From Martelella alba (GTDB taxonomy: Bacteria; Pseudomonadota; Gammaproteobacteria; Enterobacterales; Enterobacteriaceae), in the NCBI RefSeq assembly GCF_005217455.1, contig NZ_SZPQ01000034.1, positions 1 to 55,880 of the forward strand: a DNA stretch of 55,880 bases, in the 5' to 3' direction. Within the stretch, counting starts at the first letter, position 1; each line of letters opens with the position of its first letter. The position numbers were made by a program, and so were the translations under genes. This document shows, piece after piece, positions 41,072 to 52,296 of the stretch. The notes under the pieces are model-generated. The model was not told where the DNA came from. It searched no databases and saw only the letters and a list, made by a program, of their open reading frames with translations.

Positions 41072-42286
41072 ATGACGGAACTTTCCGGCAAACATATCGT
41101 ACTGGGCATTACCGGCGGCATTGCCGCTTACAAAAGCCCCGAGCTGGTTCGCCGCCTGCGCGATCACGGCGCGGAAGTCAGGGTCGTCATGACCCCTGCG
41201 GCGAAAGCCTTTATCACCCCGCTGACGTTACAGGCGGTATCGAGTCATCCGGTCGCCGACGATTTGCTTGACCCCGCCGCCGAAGCCGCAATGGGACATA
41301 TCGAACTGGGCAAATGGGCGGACCTGGTGCTGCTGGCGCCCGCCAGCGCCGATATGCTGGCCCGTCTGGCGGCCGGTATGGCTAATGATTTGCTCTCCAC
41401 GCTTTGTCTGGCAACCGGCGCGCCCATCGCCGCCGCGCCGGCCATGAATCAGCAGATGTACCGCGCCACCGCCACCCAGGCCAACCTGCAAACCTTGGCG
41501 GCCCGCGGAGTATTGCTATGGGGCCCGGATAACGGCAGTCAGGCTTGCGGCGACGTCGGTCCCGGCCGGATGCTTGATCCGCTGACGCTGGTGGAGCTGG
41601 CCCGACGGCATTTCGCCGTCGATCGCACCTTGCAGCATCTTAATATCATGATTACCGCCGGACCGACGCGAGAGACCCTGGATCCGGTACGCTACATCAC
41701 CAATCACAGTTCGGGGAAGATGGGATTCGCCATCGCCAGGGCGGCGGCCGATCGCGGCGCGCATGTGACGCTGGTGGCGGGCCCGGTGAACCTGCCCACG
41801 CCGGCCGGCGTCTGGCGCGTCGACGTCGCCAGCGCGCTGGAAATGCGCGAGGCGGTCATGCAGGACATAGCGCATCAGCAGATTTTTATCGGTTGCGCCG
41901 CGGTCGCGGATTATCGCGCCGCGCAAACCGCAACGGAAAAAATCAAAACCCAGGGTGACGAAATCACCTTAAAAATGGTAAAAAACCCTGATATCGTCGC
42001 CGAGGTGGGAGCGCTGCCCATAAACCGGCCGTTTGTCGTCGGATTTGCCGCCGAAACCCAAAATATGGAAGAATACGCCCGACTCAAACGCGTGAAGAAA
42101 AATCTTGATTTGATTTGCGCCAATGACGTATCCGGCGCCGGGCAAGGATTCAATAGCGACAACAATGCGTTGCGCCTGTTTTGGCAAGACGGGGACGCTT
42201 TGCTGCCTTTAACCGATAAGACCCAGTTGGGACAACAATTAATCGACGAGATTGTCAGACAATATGAAGAAAAAAATCGACGTTAA
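41072..42286 (+). CDS. coaBC: bifunctional phosphopantothenoylcysteine decarboxylase/synthetase
   Basis: Two consecutive CoA-pathway steps in one 404-residue flavoprotein. N-terminal Coa[56 protein letters not shown] with the active-site region. C-terminal Coa[29 protein letters not shown] and VGFAAET. ATG 41072 fits family length; an in-frame ATG at 41054 is possible. Its 3' end overlaps dut by 23 bp. Confidence 0.96.
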   Translation: MTELSGKHIVLGITGGIAAYKSPELVRRLRDHGAEVRVVMTPAAKAFITPLTLQAVSSHPVADDLLDPAAEAAMGHIELGKWADLVLLAPASADMLARLAAGMANDLLSTLCLATGAPIAAAPAMNQQMYRATATQANLQTLAARGVLLWGPDNGSQACGDVGPGRMLDPLTLVELARRHFAVDRTLQHLNIMITAGPTRETLDPVRYITNHSSGKMGFAIARAAADRGAHVTLVAGPVNLPTPAGVWRVDVASALEMREAVMQDIAHQQIFIGCAAVADYRAAQTATEKIKTQGDEITLKMVKNPDIVAEVGALPINRPFVVGFAAETQNMEEYARLKRVKKNLDLICANDVSGAGQGFNSDNNALRLFWQDGDALLPLTDKTQLGQQLIDEIVRQYEEKNRR

Positions 42287-42722
42287 GATTCTTGATAAGC
42301 GTATCGGCGATCAGTTCCCCTTACCGGCCTATGCCACCGTGGGCTCCGCGGGTCTTGACCTGCGCGCCTGCATCGACAAAACGCTTGTGCTGGCGCCGGG
42401 TTCGACCGTGCTCATTCCCACGGGGCTGGCCGTGCATATCGCCGATCCGCAACTGGCGGCAATGGTGCTGCCCCGCTCCGGGCTGGGACACAAACACGGC
42501 ATTGTGCTGGGCAATTTGGTGGGACTTATCGATTCGGATTATCAAGGCCCTTTGATGGTCTCGGTGTGGAATCGCGGAGAACAGGTTTTCGCTATCGAAC
42601 CGGGCGAACGGATCGCACAGATGATCTTCGTCCCGGTAGTACAGGTGGAGTTTAACGTCGTTGACGACTTTACGGCGAGCGAACGCGGCGAGGGCGGCTT
42701 TGGTCATTCCGGACGCCATTGA
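42264..42722 (+). CDS. dut: dUTP diphosphatase
   Basis: Hydrolyses dUTP to dUMP, keeping uracil out of DNA. 152 residues from ATG 42264, inside the end of coaBC as in E. coli. The five trimeric dUTPase motifs are present: [45 protein letters not shown] and the C-terminal [12 protein letters not shown]. Confidence 0.97.
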   Translation: MKKKIDVKILDKRIGDQFPLPAYATVGSAGLDLRACIDKTLVLAPGSTVLIPTGLAVHIADPQLAAMVLPRSGLGHKHGIVLGNLVGLIDSDYQGPLMVSVWNRGEQVFAIEPGERIAQMIFVPVVQVEFNVVDDFTASERGEGGFGHSGRH

Positions 42723-42774
42723 GCGCTAGCGGTCGGACTCCCCGGCATCGATTATTCATCTCATTACAATTAGC

Positions 42775-42797
42775 GCCCTAGCACGTTGTGCCAGGGC
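42775..42797 (+). terminator. hairpin between dut and slmA
   Basis: GCCCTAGCAC pairs with GTGCCAGGGC around GTT with one mismatch; GGCATCG (from 42744) and CGATGCC (42798-42804) can extend it. No T-run, so termination is uncertain. Confidence 0.35.
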
Positions 42798-42846
42798 CGA
42801 TGCCTGATGTTATTTCTTTAATTGTCTTTACCAGGGAACCATCGGT

Positions 42847-43443
42847 ATGTCTGAATCCAAAAATGCCAAGCGCAATCGCCGCGAGGAGATCTTGCAGGCT
42901 TTGGCGCAGATGCTCGAATCCAGCGACGGCAGCCAGCGTATCACCACGGCCAAGCTGGCGGCGGCCGTCGGCGTCTCCGAAGCCGCCCTTTACCGCCATT
43001 TTCCCAGCAAAACCCGAATGTTCGACAGCCTGATCGAATTTATCGAAGACAGCCTGAGCAGCCGTATCAATCTAATACTGCACGATGAAAAGGAAACGTT
43101 TAATCGGCTTCGTCTGATTTTGCAGTTAATTTTGGGTTTCGCCGAGCGCAACCCGGGCCTGACGCGAATCATGACCGGCCACGCGCTGATGTTTGAACAA
43201 GACCGTTTGCAGGGCCGAATAAATCAGCTTTTCGAACGCATCGAAGCCCAAATCAGGCAGGTATTGCGCGAACGTAAATTACGCGAAGGCCAGGGCTTCG
43301 AGAGCGATGAAACGCTGCTCGCCAGCCAGTTGCTGGCTTTCTGCGAAGGATTGCTGGCGCGTTTTGTCCGCACCGAGTTCCGCTATCTGCCCACTCAGGA
43401 ATTCGACGCACGCTGGCCGCTGTTGCTGGCGCAATTGCGATAA
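42847..43443 (+). CDS. slmA: nucleoid occlusion factor SlmA
   Basis: TetR-family DNA-binding protein that blocks FtsZ over the nucleoid. 198 residues; HTH in [20 protein letters not shown] (residues 32-51) with [16 protein letters not shown] and [19 protein letters not shown]. In the usual dut-slmA-pyrE order. Confidence 0.97.
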   Translation: MSESKNAKRNRREEILQALAQMLESSDGSQRITTAKLAAAVGVSEAALYRHFPSKTRMFDSLIEFIEDSLSSRINLILHDEKETFNRLRLILQLILGFAERNPGLTRIMTGHALMFEQDRLQGRINQLFERIEAQIRQVLRERKLREGQGFESDETLLASQLLAFCEGLLARFVRTEFRYLPTQEFDARWPLLLAQLR

Positions 43444-43570
43444 TCACCGGCCAGTCCGCGTTTCGGGTCGGCTGACGGTAAGCGCCAGTCCGGCAAAACC
43501 CGTCCGGCGGCCGCGGACAAGTCCGCCGCCATCCGTCATTTCGCGGCGCAGGTCTAGGGTACGCCGCGCG

Positions 43571-44212
43571 TCAGACGCCGTATTGGCGCTGATACGCCCG
43601 GACGGCCGCCAAATGATCGGCCATCTCGTTATTTTCTTCCAGATAATCGATCAGATCGTCCAGGGTGATGATTGCCAGCACCCGGCACTGGAAATCCCGC
43701 TCCACTTCCTGAATGGCCGAGATCTCGCCGCGGCCTCTTTCCCGTCGGTCAAGGGAAATCAGCACGCCGGCCAGAGTGGCCTGGTGGGCGGCGATAATAG
43801 CCATGGATTCCCGAATGGCGGTTCCGGCGGTAATCACATCATCCACCAGCACGACCCGGCCCCGTAACGGGCTACCCACCAAATCGCCGCCTTCGCCATG
43901 GTCCTTGACTTCTTTGCGATTGAAGCAATAAGGCACATCCCGTTCGTAGTGTTCGGATAACGCCACGACCGTAGTGGCGGCAATGGGAATGCCCTTGTAG
44001 GCCGGGCCGAACACCAGATCGAAATCCATGCCCGAATCCATTAGCGCGGCGGCGTAAAAACGTCCGAGCAAAGCCAGATCGCGACCCGTGTTGAATAAGC
44101 CGGCATTGAAGAAGTAAGGGCTTTTACGGCCGGATTTCAGCGTAAACTCGCCAAATTTCAGTACCTGTTTATGTAATGCGAATTCGATAAACTGCCGTTG
44201 ATATTCTTTCAT
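43571..44212 (-). CDS. pyrE: orotate phosphoribosyltransferase
   Basis: Forms OMP from orotate and PRPP in pyrimidine synthesis. 213 residues from ATG 44212, the E. coli length. PRPP-binding motif [18 protein letters not shown]; also [11 protein letters not shown] and [15 protein letters not shown]. Downstream of rph; the 44-bp spacer contains a GGCGGCGCGCGCCG hairpin, but I do not see the full UTP-sensitive attenuator known in E. coli. Confidence 0.96.
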   Translation of the reverse strand: MKEYQRQFIEFALHKQVLKFGEFTLKSGRKSPYFFNAGLFNTGRDLALLGRFYAAALMDSGMDFDLVFGPAYKGIPIAATTVVALSEHYERDVPYCFNRKEVKDHGEGGDLVGSPLRGRVVLVDDVITAGTAIRESMAIIAAHQATLAGVLISLDRRERGRGEISAIQEVERDFQCRVLAIITLDDLIDYLEENNEMADHLAAVRAYQRQYGV

Positions 44213-44256
44213 CGCCACTCCCAAAGACCGCGGACGGCGCGCGCCGCCAACGGCAA

Positions 44257-44973
44257 TTATACCAACAGCGCCGCTTTTTGCGCCTGTATCAGGGTCTTAA
44301 TCCCCCCTTCCGCCAGTTCCAGCAGGGTATCCAGCTCCTGTCGGCTGAAAGGTTCGCCTTCGGCGGTACCCTGTACCTCAATCATACGGCCGTCTTCGGT
44401 CATCACCACGTTCATGTCGGTTTCAGCCGCGGAGTCTTCCACATATTCCAGATCGCACACCGGCCGGCCGGCCACAATGCCCACCGAAACGGCCGCCACA
44501 AAACCTTTGAAGGGATCGGTTTTGATCTGGCCTTTGCGCTGCATATCGCCGAGCGCGTCGGCCAACGCCACGCAAGCGCCAGTGATGGAAGCGGTACGGG
44601 TCCCCCCGTCGGCCTGCAGCACATCGCAATCCAAGGTGATGGTGTACTCGCCCAGTTTGACCAGATCCACCGCCGCGCGCAACGAACGGGCGATCAGGCG
44701 CTGGATTTCCATCGTCCGGCCACCCTGCTTGCCGCGAGCCGCCTCCCGGGCATTGCGGGTATGCGTCGAACGCGGCAGCATGCCGTATTCGGCGGTGATC
44801 CAGCCCTGCCCCTGGCCTTTGAGAAATCGCGGTACGCCTTCCTCCACCGAGGCGGTACAAAGTACCCGCGTGTCGCCGAATTCAATCAATACCGAACCTT
44901 CGGCATGTCTAGTGTAATGTCGGGTGATGGTAATAGGACGGACTTGCTTTTCGTCTCTGCCTGCTGGACGCAT
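44257..44973 (-). CDS. rph: ribonuclease PH
   Basis: Phosphorolytic 3' exonuclease in tRNA and rRNA maturation. Full-length at 238 residues, so it is not the frameshifted form of E. coli K-12. Motifs: [29 protein letters not shown] and [19 protein letters not shown]. In an rph-pyrE operon. Confidence 0.97.
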   Translation of the reverse strand: MRPAGRDEKQVRPITITRHYTRHAEGSVLIEFGDTRVLCTASVEEGVPRFLKGQGQGWITAEYGMLPRSTHTRNAREAARGKQGGRTMEIQRLIARSLRAAVDLVKLGEYTITLDCDVLQADGGTRTASITGACVALADALGDMQRKGQIKTDPFKGFVAAVSVGIVAGRPVCDLEYVEDSAAETDMNVVMTEDGRMIEVQGTAEGEPFSRQELDTLLELAEGGIKTLIQAQKAALLV

Positions 44974-45110
44974 CGGCTCTCTCCGGGCTTGAAATTTGTG
45001 ATGAGTTGCGGATATGGCTGCGCATTATACGGTCTTCGGCGCCTTATGCCTATCATGCGCGCCGCCTGGAAGCTATAATCCCCCTATCTTTTGATGGTTG
45101 CGAGATGTCT

Positions 45111-45974
45111 ATGATTCGGAGTATGACCGCTTTCTCCCGGCGGGAAGTAAAGGGTAACTGGGGCAGCGCCGCCTGGGAATTGCGCTCTGTCAACCAACGC
45201 TATCTAGAAACCTATATCCGCATGCCGGAGCAATTTCGCGGGCTGGAAGGCGCCATCCGCGAGCGAATCCGCCAGCGTCTTTCACGCGGCAAAGTCGAAT
45301 GCAATTTGCGTTTCGAGGCCAATCCCCATCTGCAAAACGCGCTGGTTCTCAACGAAGCGCTGGCCAAACAACTGGTGGAAGCCGCGCAATGGGTCAAATT
45401 GCAAAGCGACGAAGGAGAAATCAATCCGCTGGATATTCTCCGCTGGCCCGGCGTCATGGCCGCGCCGGAACAGGATCTTGATACTATCAGCGCGGAATTG
45501 CTGGCGGGACTGGATCAGGCCCTGGATGATTTTATCAAGGTGCGCGAAACCGAAGGCGCCGCCCTTAAGCTGATGATCGAGCAACGGTTGGCGCTTATCA
45601 GCGGCGAGGTGGCGAAAGTACGCCAACAGATGCCGGATATTATGGTATGGCAGCGGGAACGGCTGCTGACCAGGCTGGAAGAAGCCCAAGTCCAACTGGA
45701 TAACAATCGTGTGGAGCAGGAACTGGTTTTGATGGCTCAGCGAATTGATGTGGCCGAAGAGCTGGACCGACTCGAAGCCCACATTAAAGAGACCTATAAC
45801 ATCCTGACCAAAAAGGAAGCCGTCGGCCGCCGCCTGGATTTTATGATGCAGGAATTTAATCGCGAGTCGAACACCCTGGGTTCGAAATCCATCAACGCCG
45901 GCGTTACCGCCTCAGCCGTGGAACTGAAAGTGCTGATAGAACAGATGCGGGAACAGATCCAAAATATCGAATAA
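45111..45974 (+). CDS. yicC: YicC family endoribonuclease
   Basis: 287 residues from ATG 45111 (MIRSMTAFSRREVKGNW), the E. coli length, with GCGAG seven bases upstream; an open frame to 45006 is not conserved. Signature segments: LRSVNQRYLETYIRMPEQFR, LRWPGVMAAPEQDLD, ENNR-like QLDNNRVEQELVL and the C-terminal DVAEELDRLEAH and RLDFMMQEFNRESNTLGSKS. YicC has RNase activity in E. coli (sRNA decay). It marks the left border of the island. Confidence 0.95.
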   Translation: MIRSMTAFSRREVKGNWGSAAWELRSVNQRYLETYIRMPEQFRGLEGAIRERIRQRLSRGKVECNLRFEANPHLQNALVLNEALAKQLVEAAQWVKLQSDEGEINPLDILRWPGVMAAPEQDLDTISAELLAGLDQALDDFIKVRETEGAALKLMIEQRLALISGEVAKVRQQMPDIMVWQRERLLTRLEEAQVQLDNNRVEQELVLMAQRIDVAEELDRLEAHIKETYNILTKKEAVGRRLDFMMQEFNRESNTLGSKSINAGVTASAVELKVLIEQMREQIQNIE

Positions 45975-46001
45975 TTTCCACTTAACCCCATTGAAGAACA
46001 T

Positions 46002-46023
46002 AAAGCCCTGTTTTTAGGGCTTT
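46002..46023 (+). terminator. intrinsic terminator of yicC
   Basis: AAAGCCCT pairs with AGGGCTTT around a G-T5 loop and ends in TTTTAATTT. Confidence 0.85.
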
Positions 46024-46208
46024 TAATTTAAAACGACAGTCCATTCCAGTCCGTCTAAAAACACCCAAAACCACTGCCAATCGGGGGGTGGATTGGGGAG
46101 TAGTTTCTATTTTCAAGTCAAAAATCTTAGATTATAACCATCCCACTCCCCACTTCGATTGTAACTCCTTATCCCGCAGGGATTACCTCACTTTTGAAGG
46201 ATGTGTGC
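46024..46208. other. island entry region: candidate attachment site and integrase leader
   Basis: AT-rich stretch between the yicC terminator and the integrase. It carries the doubled CAGTCC at about 46036-46052 and an inverted pair TGGGGAGT (46094-46101) / ACTCCCCA (46145-46152) that could be integrase-binding arms. No tRNA gene is present. The right-hand attachment site must lie beyond the window, so the core cannot be defined. Confidence 0.35.
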
Positions 46209-47420
46209 ATGGGTTCACTAACGGTTAAGACGATTCAAGCTCTTGTGAAGGCAGGGCAACCAGGTAAATATGGTGATGGTAACGGCTTGTATCTGAAGGT
46301 TCCCAAGGAAGGTGAGCCATATTGGATGTTGAGATACACCGTGTTCTCCAAGAGACGAGAAATCACCTTGGGGAAAGTCTCTGTCCTTTCTCTGTCTGAT
46401 GCTCGCCGTGAAGCTGAAAATGCTCGAAGGAAAGTCATCGTTGGCGATGACCCCATCGTTGAGAGAAAATTAAGCCGTCCGGCAAAAATCACTTTGATTG
46501 ATGACCTCTTCACAGACTGGCATAAAGGATTGGTTAAACGGTTGGATCATCCCAATATCCCTGAAAGGGTTTATAAGAAAGATATCGCCCCTTCTATTGG
46601 TCAACTGACTATTGGGAAAGTCACCCCATTGGATGTTCGGGCTATTCTGGAAGCCATTACTGACAGCGGTAGACCGACGGTTTCTAATGATGCTTTGCTT
46701 TACATGAAACAATTATTCGACCATGCCATCAAGCTTGGATTAACCCTTTATAATCCAGCTTCAGCATTTAAAGTCACTGATGCTGGTGGTGTAGAGAAAA
46801 GCAGATCACGAGCATTGAGCCAAGACGAACTTGAGAGTGTCTTTCAGATTTTCAGAACTCATAATAATAGCTTTAGTCGTGAGAATTATCTTGCTTGTAT
46901 ATTACTCATTCTGCTGGCTGTTCGTAAAAGTGAGCTTACAGAAGCACCGTGGAGTGAGTTTAATTTAGATGATGCGAAATGGGAATTAGCCGCAGAGAGA
47001 AGTAAATCTGGAGTCGGTATTGTGATTCCGTTACCACCATTAGCTCTTACCATTTTAAATGAGCTAAAAGTTAGAGGTTGTGGTTCACCCTATGTATTCC
47101 CTAATCGCCGGGCAAGCAAAAAACCATATATGGGAAGCGATACTCTTAACCATGCAATTGCTAAATTGTTTGGAATTGAGCCAGGAAGGGAAAAAAAGCC
47201 ACCTAATGTCATGGGAAATATTGAATATTTTACAGTTCATGATTTAAGAAGAACGGCTCGTAGTCTGTTTGCTTCTCTTTCAATTCTGCCTCATGTCGCA
47301 GAACGATGCCTCAACCACAAGCTCAAAGGGGTTGAAGGAATCTATGACCGATATGACTATTTCGAAGAGCGGAAAGATGCTCATTTGAAAATGGCTGAAT
47401 TGCTTGAGCAAATCATTTAA
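46209..47420 (+). CDS. int: P4-type tyrosine recombinase (island integrase)
   Basis: 403 residues from ATG 46209, six bases or so after AAGGA. N-terminal arm-binding domain of the DUF4102 type (LTVKTIQALVKAGQPGKYGD, GLYLKVPKEG), SAM-like core, then catalytic residues Arg239 (LAVRKSEL), His344 and Arg347 (HDLRRTA), His370 (CLNHKLKG) and a Tyr in IYDRYDY (probably Tyr379). Reads into the island away from yicC. Composition is clearly more AT-rich than the backbone. Confidence 0.94.
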   Translation: MGSLTVKTIQALVKAGQPGKYGDGNGLYLKVPKEGEPYWMLRYTVFSKRREITLGKVSVLSLSDARREAENARRKVIVGDDPIVERKLSRPAKITLIDDLFTDWHKGLVKRLDHPNIPERVYKKDIAPSIGQLTIGKVTPLDVRAILEAITDSGRPTVSNDALLYMKQLFDHAIKLGLTLYNPASAFKVTDAGGVEKSRSRALSQDELESVFQIFRTHNNSFSRENYLACILLILLAVRKSELTEAPWSEFNLDDAKWELAAERSKSGVGIVIPLPPLALTILNELKVRGCGSPYVFPNRRASKKPYMGSDTLNHAIAKLFGIEPGREKKPPNVMGNIEYFTVHDLRRTARSLFASLSILPHVAERCLNHKLKGVEGIYDRYDYFEERKDAHLKMAELLEQII

Positions 47421-47426
47421 TGGTTA

Positions 47427-47456
47427 GAAGAACAGTTCTTTGAGGGGCTGTTCTTC
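47427..47456 (+). terminator. hairpin after the integrase gene
   Basis: GAAGAACAG (47427-47435) pairs perfectly with CTGTTCTTC (47448-47456). The following bases (AAGTTATCCCT) are a weak tract. The rest of the gap to 47634 is AT-rich and probably holds the promoter of the next gene. Confidence 0.5.
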
Positions 47457-47634
47457 AAGTTATCCCTATGAGGATGAAAATCATTGTTCATCAAAACTAC
47501 ATCATAGAAGCCTGTTTATCGTTAAATGATATTGTTAGCATAGAAAATTAATTGATTTTTTGGAGCAAAGAATATTAAATCGACCGGAATGCTAAAGATA
47601 TGCCTTTCATCTAACTATTGGGGTGATATACAAG

Positions 47635-47913
47635 ATGAGTGAAGCTTTCAAGGTTTTGAACAATATTCGCACACTTCGGGCACAATCTCGTGAAGTCGCT
47701 TTGGAAACCCTGGAAGAGATCCTGGAGAAGCTGACCACGGTTGTAGAAGATCGTCGTGAAGAGGAATCTTCCGTTCGTCAGGAGCAGGAACAACGACAGG
47801 CTAAACTGGAAGCTATCCGTGCCCAGCTCCTTGCTTGTCAACAACACTGCCTAATGACCGCTTTTCAACATTTATTTTGTCCGGTTTTCATCATTTCTGA
47901 TGTCCGCTTGTAG
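47635..47913 (+). pseudogene. hns: H-NS-like nucleoid protein, cut after about residue 67 by an IS21 element
   Basis: Residues 1-67 ([20 protein letters not shown] to AIRAQLLA) match the H-NS N-terminal dimerisation domain. At 47836 the frame passes into IS DNA and ends with an unrelated tail ([20 protein letters not shown], then SDVRL). The central linker and the C-terminal AT-hook-like DNA-binding domain are gone. If made, the 92-residue product could still dimerise with full-length H-NS but not bind DNA, like the natural truncated H-NST proteins of E. coli islands (inference). An in-frame ATA/ATG 12 bp upstream is less likely as start. Confidence 0.85.
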
Positions 47914-47916
47914 CAT

Positions 47917-49826
<1,910 letters not shown>

Positions 49827-49908
49827 CTGCTTTATTGTTACTGATTATTCGCACTTTCTCACCTGGGATACGTTAACTCGGGAACGACTTGATATTAACC
49901 TTGATGAG

Positions 49909-52221
49909 TTGCATAGTCATTATGCTTTCTTCTTGCCATTAGTTGGTCTCGAAAAAGCAATCACCAGTAGTGAAAATCCAGCAGATGTCAAAGCTGCTGA
50001 AAAAATGGGAAAGCTGTTCGATCTCATCCGTGTGAATAACGACTTAAAAAAACCAGAAGATATTCATGCTTTGAATGTCTTCTTGACTCGTTTGCTATTC
50101 TGTTTCTTTGCTGAAGATACAGGTATTTTTGAGGAAACTCAGTTCACAACCGCAATAAAAAGTTATACAGATGAGAGCGGAAATGATTTAGATGAGTTTC
50201 TATATAAATTATTTACGGTTCTGAATACTCCTGAGGATGATGAAAAGAGAGACAATCTTCCTAAGCATATTTCCGCATTCCGCTATGTAAATGGAGGATT
50301 GTTTGCTTCCGATGAACCTATTCCATCATTAGGCAAGAAAGGTCGGAGAATACTGCTTGAATGCGGAACGATGGACTGGAGTGAAATTAATCCAGATATC
50401 TTCGGTAGTATGTTCCAGGCTGTAATTGATGTAGAGCAGAGAAGTCGCTTAGGTCAACATTATACATCTTACAGCAATATCATGAAGGTCATTCAACCGC
50501 TTTTCCTTGATCCCCTTCGAACGGAGCTTGAGAAACAAAAAAATAATGTAAGAGGTCTTAAACAATTACTGGTTAGATTAGGTAAAATTAAAATTTTTGA
50601 TCCCGCCTGTGGTTCAGGTAATTTTTTAATTATTGCCTATAAAGAATTGCGTCAGCTCGAAATGGAAGTACTTCTTGCTCTGGTTGCAGTTGAACCCCAA
50701 TCTATAGTTATGAGCGGATTACACCTGTCCCAGTTTTATGGCATAGAAATTGATGATTTCGCATGCGAGGTAGCCCGTTTATCGTTATGGTTAGTTGAAC
50801 ATCAAGTAAATAATCAATGGAAACAGTTGTTTGGTGATGCCCCATCAGCATTACCACTTAAAGAAAGCGGCCATATATGGCATGACAACAGTTTGCAATT
50901 GGACTGGAACAAAGTCTGTCCAAAAAGAACTGATGATGAAGTCTATATAATTGGTAATCCACCGTTTTTAGGTACATTAGGTCGAAGTGAACAGCAACGA
51001 AAAGAGATGCAAGCTGTTTTCAACGATTTCAAATCATTAGGTTCGCTTGATTTTGTAGCATGTTGGTTCTGGAAAGGTGCTAAGTATATCAAAAATTCGA
51101 GGGCTGAATTAGCTCTTGTGGCTACAAACTCTATCTGTCAAGGTGAACAAGTTGCTACTCTTTGGCTTCCTATTTTTGAATTAGGATTACATATTAATTT
51201 CGCCTATCCAACTTTCGCATGGGCTAATAATGCCAGAGACAAAGCGGCGGTTCATGTCATTATTGTTGGCCTTTCTTCAAGAGAGAGCACTCGTCATATT
51301 TATCAACAAGTTGGTAAGGAATGGCATAGTAGGGTTGTTAAAAATATTGGACCTTACCTTGTGGAAGGCAGTAACCTTGCAGTAATAGCATCAAGCAAGC
51401 CAATCATCAATGGTATTCCATCATTGTTGTTCGGTAACAAACCTACAGATGGTGGATCACTTCTTTTAAATCGTAATGAGATGGAGGAATTACTGAAAAA
51501 AGAGCCTAATAGTAACATATGGCTTAAAAAGGTTTTGGGGGCAACAGAATTTATTAATGGAGAAGAACGTTGGTGTCTCTGGCTAAACGGTATAACCACT
51601 CAACAATTAGAATCTCTTCCATTCGTAAATGAAAGAGTATTGGCAGTACGAGATTTCAGACTAAAAAGCTCAAAAGAATCCACTCGTAAAAAAGCCAAAA
51701 ATGCACATTTATTTGATGAAAATAGACATCCTACATCTGGAGAATATATACTAATTCCGAGTGTATCTTCTGAACGTAGAACCTATGTTCCTATGGGTTT
51801 TTTTGGTAGTGATGTTATTTCAACGAATGCAAACTACATCATTCCCAATGGCACTTTATATGAATTCGGCATACTAAATTCCCTGATGCATAATGACTGG
51901 ATGCGGTTAGTAGCTGGTCGATTAAAAAGCGATTACCGCTATTCATCATCGGTTGTATATAATCCCTTCCCTTGGCCTAAAGTGGATGAATCACAAAGGT
52001 CTTTGATCGAGAACCTGGCGGAAGAGATCCTTCTGACTCGTGCAGGGCATCCGGGCAAAACACTTGCTGAGCTTTATGATCCCAACAAGATGCCTGAAGA
52101 CTTACTTAGAGCACATCAAGTGTTGGATAGGGCTGTGGAGAGACTTTACCGTGACCGTCCATTTAAGGATACTGAAGATCGTTTAAGCTTTCTTTTAGCT
52201 CGCTATGAAAGTATCGCATAG
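49909..52221 (+). CDS. MmeI-like class I N6-adenine DNA methyltransferase, 5'-truncated
   Basis: 770 residues if started at TTG 49909; homologous coding sequence continues in frame upstream (DYSHFLTWDTLTRERLDINL) to about 49843, where IS DNA begins. No good start codon or ribosome site is left. Visible parts: helical spacer (FLPLVGLEKA, VFLTRLLFCFFAEDTGIF), linker FGSMFQAVIDVEQRSRLGQH, SAM motif I DPACGSGNFL (231-240), FYGIEIDDFACEVARLSLWL, catalytic NPPF (350-353) of gamma-class adenine methylases, a target-recognition region and a C-terminal PFPWPKVD/TLAELYDPNKMP segment. MmeI-family proteins carry a PD-(D/E)xK nuclease in the first 130 or so residues, which is missing here. Probably non-functional in this strain or methylation-only. 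Confidence 0.85.
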   Translation: MHSHYAFFLPLVGLEKAITSSENPADVKAAEKMGKLFDLIRVNNDLKKPEDIHALNVFLTRLLFCFFAEDTGIFEETQFTTAIKSYTDESGNDLDEFLYKLFTVLNTPEDDEKRDNLPKHISAFRYVNGGLFASDEPIPSLGKKGRRILLECGTMDWSEINPDIFGSMFQAVIDVEQRSRLGQHYTSYSNIMKVIQPLFLDPLRTELEKQKNNVRGLKQLLVRLGKIKIFDPACGSGNFLIIAYKELRQLEMEVLLALVAVEPQSIVMSGLHLSQFYGIEIDDFACEVARLSLWLVEHQVNNQWKQLFGDAPSALPLKESGHIWHDNSLQLDWNKVCPKRTDDEVYIIGNPPFLGTLGRSEQQRKEMQAVFNDFKSLGSLDFVACWFWKGAKYIKNSRAELALVATNSICQGEQVATLWLPIFELGLHINFAYPTFAWANNARDKAAVHVIIVGLSSRESTRHIYQQVGKEWHSRVVKNIGPYLVEGSNLAVIASSKPIINGIPSLLFGNKPTDGGSLLLNRNEMEELLKKEPNSNIWLKKVLGATEFINGEERWCLWLNGITTQQLESLPFVNERVLAVRDFRLKSSKESTRKKAKNAHLFDENRHPTSGEYILIPSVSSERRTYVPMGFFGSDVISTNANYIIPNGTLYEFGILNSLMHNDWMRLVAGRLKSDYRYSSSVVYNPFPWPKVDESQRSLIENLAEEILLTRAGHPGKTLAELYDPNKMPEDLLRAHQVLDRAVERLYRDRPFKDTEDRLSFLLARYESIA

Positions 52222-52296
52222 TGATAAATGTTAGCTTAAACGGCTTTGAGTAAGTAAAAATTGCTGGAGCTAAATTCTACACACAGGAAAAATAAA

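Noticed and set aside
46024..46208. Possible tRNA at the island junction
   Set aside because: No cloverleaf, no T-loop GTTCGANTC sequence and no CCA-like end found.
52222..52296. Independent promoter for the helicase gene
   Set aside because: TTGAGT is present, but no convincing -10 at 16-18 bp; cotranscription with the upstream gene is as likely.
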